Positions 15,359 through 23,373 of a stretch of DNA of 57,520 nt are shown piece after piece. Origin of the DNA: Rhodospirillaceae bacterium (GTDB taxonomy: Bacteria > Pseudomonadota > Alphaproteobacteria > SHVP01). A program made the translations under genes and the position numbers. Within the stretch, counting starts at the first letter, position 1. Each line of letters begins with the position of its first letter. The stretch is from assembly GCA_002722055.1 (NCBI GenBank), contig PBKD01000001.1, forward strand, positions 1-57,520, in the 5' to 3' direction. The notes under the pieces are model-generated. The model saw only the letters and a program-made list of their open reading frames with translations, had not been told where the DNA came from and did not search any database.

Positions 15359-16597
15359 CTATATGTTATTTGCTAACCTTAAACCGGAGAACATCCACCT
15401 CATATGGGGATAATAAAAATTTCTATATGATATTCTAGAATGATTACAAGGAGTAACAAATGAGCTCCCACGTAAAACTATCTGATTGATCATAAATTTA
15501 CTATTATACTCTCCAAGATGTCCTGTATAAGGTTTATAATTAGGGTAGGGTTGAAAAAAGCTACTTGTCCATTGCCATAATGAACCAAATAAATCATTTA
15601 TTTTATAACCTTGATTCATAATTGTTGAGTACTTTGCAGCATACTCCCATTCAAACTCTGATGGTAATCTTTTATTTGACCATCTAGCAAATGCATCAGC
15701 CTCGTAAAAATTAATGTGAGAAACAGGTTCGTCATCATCTATTTCTTTTGTGCCAGATAAAGATATGTGTGACCAAACATTATCTTTTTTCTTCCAATAC
15801 ATGGGACTATTAATATTATAATTTTTTATTAATGACCATCCATCCGATAACCACAATTCTGATCTATTGTAACCATTATCAGAAATAAAGTTTTTCCAAT
15901 CTTTGTTTGTAACTAATTTTGAAGATATTTCAAATGGTTTAATCAAAACTTCATGTTTAGGTGTTTCACAATCAAAACCAAACTTTTTACTATCGAGACC
16001 TATATCTATTACTCCACCTTTTTGATAGATCCATTTTTGCTTGGAAGTATCTTTCTCTAATTTAATTTTTTTATCAAATATAGGTACAATAATATTTTTT
16101 GAGTAAAGATTTAGTATATCTGATTGTATTAATTCAGCATGTTGTTCTTCATGAGCAATACCTAATTCTATAAGTTCAAAAAAAACATTCATATATTTAT
16201 CGGAAATTGCTTCGAATAACTGAATTATATGCGTATCAACATATTTACGATATTTAGTTACCTCATCTACTGTAGGTCGTAATATATATCCTCGGTTATT
16301 TCTTTTATGAATTTTTCCTATTGTTTCATAGTATGAGTTAAATAAATAAGCATAGTCTTTATCAAATACATTATAATTTTTACTATATTTTTTTAGAATA
16401 ATTTCTTCAAAAAACCATGTTGTATGAGCTCTATGCCACTTCAATGGGCTGCAATCTTCCATTGATTGAGGAATTTGATCTTCAGGGTTAACTTTAGATG
16501 CTAAGGATTCAGTATAGTTTCTTATATTAATAAAATTATTTAATAAAGAATCATTTAATTTATTTAAATTAAATTTTTTTTTGTTATCTACAGTCAT
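15359..16597 (-). CDS. egtB: Ergothioneine biosynthesis: hercynine sulfoxide synthase EgtB
   Basis: 412 residues. The N-terminal DinB-like domain gives the iron-binding His residues in WHRAHTTWFFEE and GIAHEEQHAELIQ; the C-terminal formylglycine-generating-enzyme-like domain runs through GFDCETPKHEV, EPVSHINFYEADAFARWSNK, RLPSEFEWEYAAKY and GSLWQWTSS to VLRGSSFVTP. EgtB uses O2 and Fe(II) to form the C-S bond on hercynine. EgtC/EgtE are not seen here. Ergothioneine is an effective singlet-oxygen quencher, which fits the adjoining sigma/ChrR genes, although no matching sigma site is seen upstream. Confidence 0.95.
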   Translation of the reverse strand: MTVDNKKKFNLNKLNDSLLNNFINIRNYTESLASKVNPEDQIPQSMEDCSPLKWHRAHTTWFFEEIILKKYSKNYNVFDKDYAYLFNSYYETIGKIHKRNNRGYILRPTVDEVTKYRKYVDTHIIQLFEAISDKYMNVFFELIELGIAHEEQHAELIQSDILNLYSKNIIVPIFDKKIKLEKDTSKQKWIYQKGGVIDIGLDSKKFGFDCETPKHEVLIKPFEISSKLVTNKDWKNFISDNGYNRSELWLSDGWSLIKNYNINSPMYWKKKDNVWSHISLSGTKEIDDDEPVSHINFYEADAFARWSNKRLPSEFEWEYAAKYSTIMNQGYKINDLFGSLWQWTSSFFQPYPNYKPYTGHLGEYNSKFMINQIVLRGSSFVTPCNHSRISYRNFYYPHMRWMFSGLRLANNI

Positions 16598-16670
16598 ATC
16601 TATTCATAGTTCTATCATTATTTTTTCAAAATAAATTATATAATATATTAATAAGGTTATTTAAAAATAA

Positions 16671-17819
16671 TTATGTATAAATATTTTTTAATTTTGATTT
16701 TATTTTTTTATATATATATTTAGGAGTTGAGTTGCTAATTAAATTTGTAGCTGGAATATAATGGGTGCAGGTTTTACAGCTATTTGGTATAAGTTTTTTT
16801 TCTGACCAATCGTTCCTGATTTTCTCTAACTTACTATTTTTCCATGCACTAGATAAATCCTTATGGTTCAATATATTGTCTGTCCACAGATCTGGTTCAA
16901 CTCTACAAGCACACCCTTGAATAGTTCCATCCATAAGAACTACTAATTTTCTAAATAACGCATAACAAGGTATTTCTTTAGAAGTTTCATTAATTAAAAG
17001 TTTATGACCTTTTGGTAGATTGTTTTCTGATATTAGGCCATTATAGTCATCCCATTCATCATCAAGAATACTAATTTTATTTTTACCAATTAGTTTAACT
17101 AATTTTTTATATAATGACGAGTTTAAGAAAGGGTCATAAGGTTTATCTTGACGTAACATCAAATGAATTGAAACTGGATTACCTAATTTTACGTTTGTTT
17201 CAAGAATATCTAGTATATTATTTAATACTTTATCATATTTATCTACACCATATAGTCTTTTATATTGTTCTGAAGAGCCCAATGAAGTAGATATAGCTAA
17301 ATTAGTTAATCCAGATTTTAAAATATTTTCAGATCCAAACCTATCAAATAAAATTGCATTACTAAAGCAACTAACTCCAGATATATTTGGATATAACCTT
17401 GCTTCTTTAATTAAATCTAACCATTTAGGATCAGATGAAATTTCTCCAAGAATTGGAGAAAGAAAAAAATTTCCACCGCCAGCATCATTATATAATTGAA
17501 GAGTGTGTGAAAATACATTTCTATTGAGCTTAGTTTTTTTTCTAGGATCTGCTGTAATATCATTAACTTGTTTATCATAACCACAAAAACTACATTTTGC
17601 ATTACAAACATTATTTATTTCTGCACCAACGTTTATTGGTAATGGTTTAGAAAATATATCAGATATAGTAACAGGGTGATTCGGGTTTTTATAAAGAAGT
17701 CTTACTATTGATTTCCATAATTTTTGTGGTAGGTAATCTTTTTTTGAAAGCATGAATTTTGGTATAAATTGAAGATGTGAAGATCGATAATTAATTTCTT
17801 CATTAGATAAATCTTCCAT
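16671..17819 (-). CDS. Radical SAM / SPASM-domain protein, unknown substrate
   Basis: 382 residues from the ATG at 17819, chosen because AAGGG lies five bases before it; an ATG at 17840 has no ribosome site. The cluster motif C-x3-C-x2-C is NVCNAKCSFCGYDKQ. A C-terminal SPASM-like region has CYALFRKLVVLMDG, GCACRVEPD and SCKTCTHY, which would bind one or two auxiliary clusters. Such enzymes modify peptides or small molecules. No obvious precursor peptide is next to it. It sits upstream of egtB on the same strand (74-base gap), so a link to thiol metabolism is possible only by position. Confidence 0.8.
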   Translation of the reverse strand: MEDLSNEEINYRSSHLQFIPKFMLSKKDYLPQKLWKSIVRLLYKNPNHPVTISDIFSKPLPINVGAEINNVCNAKCSFCGYDKQVNDITADPRKKTKLNRNVFSHTLQLYNDAGGGNFFLSPILGEISSDPKWLDLIKEARLYPNISGVSCFSNAILFDRFGSENILKSGLTNLAISTSLGSSEQYKRLYGVDKYDKVLNNILDILETNVKLGNPVSIHLMLRQDKPYDPFLNSSLYKKLVKLIGKNKISILDDEWDDYNGLISENNLPKGHKLLINETSKEIPCYALFRKLVVLMDGTIQGCACRVEPDLWTDNILNHKDLSSAWKNSKLEKIRNDWSEKKLIPNSCKTCTHYIPATNLISNSTPKYIYKKIKSKLKNIYT

Positions 17820-17929
17820 TTTAACCCTTAACACTTTCATAAATAAATATTTATTATTACAATAGATTGATATTAAATTAAAGAATTATTTCAAACATGT
17901 AAAGTTAATAAAATTAAGTAAGTATCATA

Positions 17930-18910
17930 TCAAACCATATTAGGCTTTAGAATAACTGACCCTATATTTTTTCTATTTTCTAATATTTCATGGGCAATAT
18001 ATGCTTCCTTTAAGTCAATTAATTTATCTATCCTAGGTGTTATGAAATTTCTGGATAATGCATCAAGGTATTTTCTGCTATTTTCTAAAAAAATACTTCT
18101 ATTACCAACAACCGAACCTACTGTAGCCCGAGTTATATAAGATTCTGCCGGAATTTGCTCAAAACTAAATACTGGTAATGGTCCAGAAGCCAGTCCAAAA
18201 CTTATACATTTTCCATATGGCTTAACAGATTTCAATGATTCAAACCAAGTAAATTCCCCAACACCATCAACAACTGCATCACATAGTTGTCCTTTAGTTA
18301 ATTCTATTATTTTTTTAGAAGTAGATTCTCGGTTGTAATTAATTACATAATCACAACCATATTGCTTTACTAGGTCTATTTTTTTATCATTACCAACTGT
18401 ACCTATTACAGTAGCACCTAATCTCTTTGCCCATTGACATGCAATTAATCCGACACCACCACCTATTGCGTGCCATAAAATAACATCACCTTTTTTGATA
18501 TTAATTACATCAAAAAATATATGACTAACCGTTAGACCTTTCATAAAAGATGCTGCAATTATATTATCATCAATTGAATTATCTAATTTTATACACGAAT
18601 TCTTATCAATATTTCTGTGAGTTGCGTAAGCACCTATATTTAGTGGGTATGCTATTTTATCTCCAATAACAAAATCATTTATTGAAGGATGAGTTTCTTC
18701 AACTATACCAACACCTTCTACACCAATTATACCAGGTAATAAGATATTTTGAAAATGAGTTCCTAATCTATGATAAATATCTAAAAAATTAACACCAATA
18801 GCAGTCTGTTTAATTCTTAATTCGTTTTTATTTAAAGGTTTTAAATCTAAGTCACAAATTTTTAAATTATCAACTGAACCAAATTCTTTAATTATTATTG
18901 CTTTAGGCAT
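17930..18910 (-). CDS. NADPH:quinone oxidoreductase (zinc-independent MDR family)
   Basis: 326 residues, typical for QOR-type medium-chain reductases. Seen are the N-terminal GroES-like part (GVNFLDIYHRLGTH), PGIIGVEGVGIVEE, and the NADPH-binding IGGGVGLIACQWAKRLGATV followed by GTVGNDKKIDLVKQYG and FGLASGPLPVF. No structural zinc Cys cluster is present, as expected for QOR. It reduces quinones or enones in the cytosol and fits the surrounding redox genes. Confidence 0.9.
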   Translation of the reverse strand: MPKAIIIKEFGSVDNLKICDLDLKPLNKNELRIKQTAIGVNFLDIYHRLGTHFQNILLPGIIGVEGVGIVEETHPSINDFVIGDKIAYPLNIGAYATHRNIDKNSCIKLDNSIDDNIIAASFMKGLTVSHIFFDVINIKKGDVILWHAIGGGVGLIACQWAKRLGATVIGTVGNDKKIDLVKQYGCDYVINYNRESTSKKIIELTKGQLCDAVVDGVGEFTWFESLKSVKPYGKCISFGLASGPLPVFSFEQIPAESYITRATVGSVVGNRSIFLENSRKYLDALSRNFITPRIDKLIDLKEAYIAHEILENRKNIGSVILKPNMV

Positions 18911-19021
18911 TAATTATCTCTTTTCTATATTGTTTAGTAAAAATGAAGCTTAATTATTTACTTATATTAAAAAATTGTTTAATTTAAATTTACGTTAAAA
19001 ATTAAATACAGGATAGATAAA

Positions 19022-19306
19022 ATGAAAGTTTTAAGCAAATTTAAAATTACCAAAGGTTTTAATACTTGGTTAGATATGTATAAAGATATAGAACCAGATC
19101 TAAATAAATTAGGTATAAAAATTTTATGGGCGGGTACAAATTCAGACGAAACTATTGTTTATGATGTAACTGAAGTTGAAAACCCAGAAGAAGCAATGAA
19201 GGTTTTAACCACACGCGAAGATATTACAAAAAAAAGATCTGAAGCTGGTGTAATTCTTGAAAGCACAGAAATTATAGACTCAATAAGTAGTGACTATTGG
19301 GGTTAA
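19022..19306 (+). CDS. Small DUF3764-like protein
   Basis: 94 residues, single domain. The pattern FKITKGFNTWLDMYKDIEPD ... GIKILWAGTNSDETIVYDV ... EEAMKVLTTREDI resembles DUF3764 ferredoxin-like (dimeric alpha-beta barrel) proteins. No catalytic residues can be assigned. Divergent from the quinone reductase gene and 45 bases before a LysE gene. Confidence 0.55.
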   Translation: MKVLSKFKITKGFNTWLDMYKDIEPDLNKLGIKILWAGTNSDETIVYDVTEVENPEEAMKVLTTREDITKKRSEAGVILESTEIIDSISSDYWG

Positions 19307-19351
19307 ATTAATATTAATTTAAATTAAATTATCTTTATATTCTTAACTAAT

Positions 19352-19978
19352 ATGTTAGTTGATTTTACTCTTTTATATTTCTTTATACCAATTTTTTTTA
19401 TTATTTCAATTACGCCAGGTCTATGCATGACACTTGCATTAACGATGGGAATTACTGTTGGTGTAAAGAATACAATGAAAATGATGGTTGGAGAATTACT
19501 TGGTGTTTTGATAGTTGCCAGTTCAGCCGTAATAAGTGGTAGTACAATTATAAATTCATTTCCTATTGGTTTTATAGTTTTTAAATATGTTGGGGGATTA
19601 TATTTAATATATATAGGATATAATATGATTCGGTCTAAAGGTTCGCTTTCTCTGAATATTGATGGTTCTCACAAATTCCAAATAAGTTTCTTCAAATTAG
19701 CTACACAAGGTTTTTTAACTGCTATTGCTAATCCAAAAGGATGGGCTTTTTTTATCGCAATGGTTCCAGCTTTTATCAATTATAAAAACCCAATTATCCC
19801 TCAAATGACTTCTTTAATTATAATTATTGTAATTATTGAATTTATATCATTAATGATTTATGCAACTGGAGGGCAGGTTTTAGGAAAATTACTAAAAAAA
19901 CAAAATAATATAAAATTAATAAACGGTATTGCAGGAATCATGATGATAGGAGTAGGAGGGTGGTTAGCACTAAGTTAA
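19352..19978 (+). CDS. LysE/RhtB-family exporter
   Basis: 208 residues with six membrane spans. The family signature is present in the first loop (ITPGLCMTLALTMGITVGVKN) and the IANPKGWAFFIAMVPAF stretch in span 4. It exports amino acids or small metabolites across the inner membrane; the substrate cannot be predicted from sequence. It converges on the NicO gene with an 18-base gap. Confidence 0.88.
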   Translation: MLVDFTLLYFFIPIFFIISITPGLCMTLALTMGITVGVKNTMKMMVGELLGVLIVASSAVISGSTIINSFPIGFIVFKYVGGLYLIYIGYNMIRSKGSLSLNIDGSHKFQISFFKLATQGFLTAIANPKGWAFFIAMVPAFINYKNPIIPQMTSLIIIIVIIEFISLMIYATGGQVLGKLLKKQNNIKLINGIAGIMMIGVGGWLALS

Positions 19979-19995
19979 GAAAAAAAATTTATAAA

Positions 19996-20955
19996 TCATT
20001 TAAATGGGTGAGGTGGTGCAATAAAAGTAGTTTGAATAAGCAAAAGGCCAAATATAAAGATTATTATTCCACCAAAGAGACTTACCCAATCGAAAATATT
20101 TTTAAAATTACTATTTTCACCTGGTAATAATGATAATAATTTAATAGCAGTTTTTCTTCCATATACTGAAATAGTAGCTAACAGACTTGTTGATAAACCT
20201 GTACCAAGAGACATAATTAATACCGATAATATTCCAGATATATATAATTTTAGTGAAAATGATAGTAGCAAAACAATTATTGCACCTGAACAAGGCCTTA
20301 TACCTATTGCAAAGGCAATACTAAGGATCGATTTAAGTGATGAGTTATTTAATTCTACTTCCGATGGCCCATGAGAATGATGGTGATTATGATCTGTAAT
20401 TTGTTGATTATTTGATCCTAAATTTAAAAAAATATATTTTATTTTATGAATTATTTTTTTAAGTTTAGTAAATATGATATATAGACCAACTAATGTAATT
20501 AAAATATAACTTACAATTTCTATATCAGTACTAAATTTTAAAGTTTCCCTGAATGAAAAATTAAGAATTATAGTAATAGTTATAACTAGTAAAATAGCAG
20601 TTAAACCTTGAAAAATTGATGAAGTCATGGAAAGAATTATTCCTCTTTTCAATTTACTTTCTTGAGTAAGTAAATAAGTAGAAATAATTATTTTACCATG
20701 ACCGGGCCCAATTGCATGAAAAACTCCATATATAAAACTCAAAAACATTAGACTAATTGATGTAATCAAGCCATTAATTTGAATATTACGAATCGATTGA
20801 GATAACTCTAAGTGAAATCCTCTTTGTAAAGTTTGAATCTCAATAAGTAGGTAAGCCCATACAAAATTAAAATAATTGGAAATTAAATAATAAATCAGTA
20901 CAAATAATGTACTCATGAAAAAAATAGCTAATGAGTAATATTTTATTTTTGACAT
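19996..20955 (-). CDS. NicO-family nickel/cobalt (RcnA-like) transporter
   Basis: 319 residues, about seven to eight spans. Conserved GVFHAIGPGHGKIIISTYLL and GIRPCSGAIIVLLLSFS motifs are seen, with a His-rich cytosolic loop TDHNHHHSHGPSE between them, which suits metal binding. The start overlaps the DUF1007 gene by 13 bases. This pair is common in alphaproteobacteria and probably moves nickel or cobalt (or another divalent metal); direction is not certain. Confidence 0.88.
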   Translation of the reverse strand: MSKIKYYSLAIFFMSTLFVLIYYLISNYFNFVWAYLLIEIQTLQRGFHLELSQSIRNIQINGLITSISLMFLSFIYGVFHAIGPGHGKIIISTYLLTQESKLKRGIILSMTSSIFQGLTAILLVITITIILNFSFRETLKFSTDIEIVSYILITLVGLYIIFTKLKKIIHKIKYIFLNLGSNNQQITDHNHHHSHGPSEVELNNSSLKSILSIAFAIGIRPCSGAIIVLLLSFSLKLYISGILSVLIMSLGTGLSTSLLATISVYGRKTAIKLLSLLPGENSNFKNIFDWVSLFGGIIIFIFGLLLIQTTFIAPPHPFK

Positions 20956-21587
20956 GAAATATATATTAGTTCTGCAAAAAGCTTTCCTATTGATTTATCT
21001 GGAGTCACATCTATAGTTGGTGATTTCGAAAGTATAATTGCTTCTTCGGTTGGGTTTGGTTGAATAATATTCGCTGAACAATTATTTGGTTTATTTCCAA
21101 TAAAATTTATTTTAGCGTCTTCTAAATGAAGCATTTCTATATAATATGTTGGATCAAAAATAGAGTAAGTTAAATTTTTGGTTTGAATATTAACAGGTTT
21201 TATTAAAGGAACGTCAAATTCAATCCAAATACGGGTATCTTCGATTCCAGCATTAAATTTATTTACTTTACCTATTCTCGATTTAATATTGTCAACTTTA
21301 ATATTAGTAAAATAATCATATTCCTCTAAGTTAACTAATATTTTAGATATTTCTTCTTTAAGTCCTTTATTTATTCCTTTTTTATTTTTGACAATATCAT
21401 CTATCAAAGAAGCTGAGAAAAATTCTCCAAATAACCATTTTTGGTTGATTGAAGTAACCAATCCTTTTTCATTTATCACAATCTTTGTGAATAGATCTAT
21501 CCACATATGTGGGTGAGAATAAGAATTAGTTATTAAAAAAAAGTAGAAAATTAAAGATAATAAATAAAACTTAAATAAATTAAACAT
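20943..21587 (-). CDS. DUF1007 family exported protein
   Basis: 214 residues. A signal peptide (LLSLIFYFFLITNSYS) precedes HPHMWIDL, the conserved His-containing start of mature DUF1007 proteins. Later AGIEDTRIWIEFDVPL and IFDPTYYIEMLH are also typical. It probably delivers or senses metal for the overlapping NicO transporter. The function of DUF1007 itself is unproven. Confidence 0.85.
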   Translation of the reverse strand: MFNLFKFYLLSLIFYFFLITNSYSHPHMWIDLFTKIVINEKGLVTSINQKWLFGEFFSASLIDDIVKNKKGINKGLKEEISKILVNLEEYDYFTNIKVDNIKSRIGKVNKFNAGIEDTRIWIEFDVPLIKPVNIQTKNLTYSIFDPTYYIEMLHLEDAKINFIGNKPNNCSANIIQPNPTEEAIILSKSPTIDVTPDKSIGKLFAELIYISCQK

Positions 21588-21691
21588 TTACCCCACATAA
21601 ATTTTATAAAAAACAATTATTTACACTATAATATTTAAATTATAAATACAATTTTAGAAAAAAACTTGTAAAATGTATTATTTATAACTTT

Positions 21692-22030
21692 TTATTCTTT
21701 ACTATCATAAACTAATTTAGGTAAAGGAGGAGGGGGGGCATTAACATCCAAACCGTGTACATCAAGAGCAAATTCAGCAAAATCACCTGGCATATTTGAC
21801 ATAATTTTTGCAAACCCATTCTCAGGATCATCTCCTTCAAATGTTAAAATTACAAAATCTCCATTAGGTGATTCATGTAAAAATGTTCTTTCATGAACAC
21901 CGGCCGCTTCTCTTGAAGCATTAAAATTTTTTCTTGATTCAGTGCCATGTGCAAGTAGACTATCCATCATTTCTTGCCATTTTTGTTTTTTGCCAGGAAG
22001 AATTGGCATACATATTGTTAATAGAGACAT
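21692..22030 (-). CDS. Small alpha-beta barrel-like protein, unknown
   Basis: 112 residues. ICMPILPGKKQKWQEMM at the start and NGDFVILTFEGDDP in the middle suggest a dimeric ferredoxin-like (ABM/NIPSNAP-type) fold, but I cannot name the family. The tail has a PPPPLP stretch. It is a monocistronic unit next to the unusual intergenic region at 22031-22552. Confidence 0.6.
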   Translation of the reverse strand: MSLLTICMPILPGKKQKWQEMMDSLLAHGTESRKNFNASREAAGVHERTFLHESPNGDFVILTFEGDDPENGFAKIMSNMPGDFAEFALDVHGLDVNAPPPPLPKLVYDSKE

Positions 22031-22552
22031 ATTATTTTCCTTTATATATAAATTTCTATATTATTTTAATATACTCGACCGAATAAAACCAATATTTGAA
22101 CTTTAATAATTTTTTATTGGAATTTCCATTGAATTAAATTAGATAATGTCTAAAAAGTTTAATTGCTCTAATTATATCAGGTGTATTAATTATACAATAT
22201 ATGCTATTAAACTTTTCTATGAGCTATTATGCTTTTGCCTAATCGGTTGGTTAGGACCTCCGTGAAATGCCTACTCTAAAAAAGAAGACATCCACAAAGT
22301 TTTGAAAATCAACCCTCATTAACGCTAAAAAGTGTCAAACGGAGTGTTTGATGATTCGTACCAAACCGACTGAAGAATGTATAGATTTAGGAGATTAGAT
22401 TATGAACCCCCAATATAAGGAAAACCCAATGAAACACACAAATAATGATAGTACGGATACCACATATAGTCGTATAACGTATATTATGTCAAATATTATA
22501 TTGATATAGATTTTATGTTTTTAATTCAGTAAATTATACAATTTTAATTACT
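22031..22552. other. Unexplained structured region, less AT-rich than its surroundings
   Basis: 522 bases without a normal gene. From about 22230 to 22480 the base composition is visibly less AT-rich than the flanks. Two local hairpins are seen: CCTAA-N8-TTAGG (22238-22255) and TCAAAC-GGAGT-GTTTGA (22335-22351). A nested long-range alternative is also seen: TCGGTTGGT (22243-22251) with ACCAAACCGA (22360-22369, one bulge) enclosing CTCCGT (22258-22263) with ACGGAG (22339-22344). The two folds exclude each other. I do not recognise a known riboswitch, 6S, tmRNA, SRP or RNase P RNA in it. Confidence 0.5.
22267..22509 (+). other. Three short in-register frames with ribosome sites
   Basis: Frames of 12, 15 and 35 codons start at 22267 (MPTLKKKTSTKF), 22351 (MIRTKPTEECIDLGD) and 22402 (MNPQYKENPMKHTN...). 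The second and third have good ribosome sites (GGAG six bases and AGGAG eight bases before the ATG); the first has only AGGA at ten bases. All three share one reading register, broken by TGA (22303) and TAG (22396). It is either a decayed gene of about 80 codons or a set of leader-type peptides in the RNA described above. Confidence 0.35.
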
Positions 22553-23332
22553 CTATACATGAGGTATTTTATTGAATAAATTAAAAAAGTTATTTGTTGT
22601 AATCTTTGCTATATCATCTAAAGATATATTACAGACTTCACTTAATTTTTTAGCTGTTTCTACAACATATGCAGGTTCATTAACCTTACCTCTATATGGA
22701 ACCGGAGCTAAATATGGTGCATCAGTCTCAATTAGCAGTCTATCCAGAGGTATTTTCTTTGCTGTTTCACGGATTAATTCAGCATTTTTAAAAGTTAAGA
22801 TACCTGAAAATGATATGTAAAAACCTAATTCAATACATTTTGATGCAAACTCATATGTAGAAGAAAAGCAATGAATAACTCCGGTTAATTTAGGATTAAT
22901 TTTTTTTTGATGAGTCAAAATACTGAGTATATCTTTTTCACCTAGCCTATTATGAATAATTAGAGGAAGGTTGGTTTCCTTAGATATATCACAATGCATT
23001 TTAAATGATGCAATTTGCTTATCTTTCGGTGAATAATTATAATGATAATCTAATCCTGTTTCACCTATACCAACCACTTTAGGATTAGTATAATATTCAA
23101 TAATATCTTCAAATTTAATATCATCGGATTCAACTGAATGTGGATGTACACCTATTGTACACCAAATATTATTATATTTGTTTGCAATATCAATTACAGA
23201 TTGAAAATTGTCTTTTTTTGTAGCAATACATAAAATAGAACTTACCCCTGATTTTTTTGCTCTAATTAGAACATTTTCAAGATCTTCAGAAAGTTCGTTA
23301 AAATTTAAATGACAATGGCTATCGATATACAT
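22553..23332 (-). CDS. tatD: TatD-family metal-dependent DNase/hydrolase
   Basis: 259 residues, typical length. Metal-binding motifs of the family are visible: YIDSHCHLNF at the N-terminus, GETGLDYHYNY, LPLIIHNRLGE, GVIHCFSSTYEFA and LIETDAPYLAP. TatD proteins are 3'-5' exonucleases on damaged DNA. It follows metG, holB and tmk on the same strand, the usual alphaproteobacterial string. Confidence 0.92.
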   Translation of the reverse strand: MYIDSHCHLNFNELSEDLENVLIRAKKSGVSSILCIATKKDNFQSVIDIANKYNNIWCTIGVHPHSVESDDIKFEDIIEYYTNPKVVGIGETGLDYHYNYSPKDKQIASFKMHCDISKETNLPLIIHNRLGEKDILSILTHQKKINPKLTGVIHCFSSTYEFASKCIELGFYISFSGILTFKNAELIRETAKKIPLDRLLIETDAPYLAPVPYRGKVNEPAYVVETAKKLSEVCNISLDDIAKITTNNFFNLFNKIPHV

Positions 23333-23373
23333 ACAGCACCTTATTTATTATTTATATATTCACATAATTATAA

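Noticed and set aside
22238-22255. tRNA D-arm (CCTAA-TCGGTTGG-TTAGG)
   Set aside because: No acceptor, anticodon or T-arm can be built around it; it is a plain hairpin in the unexplained region.
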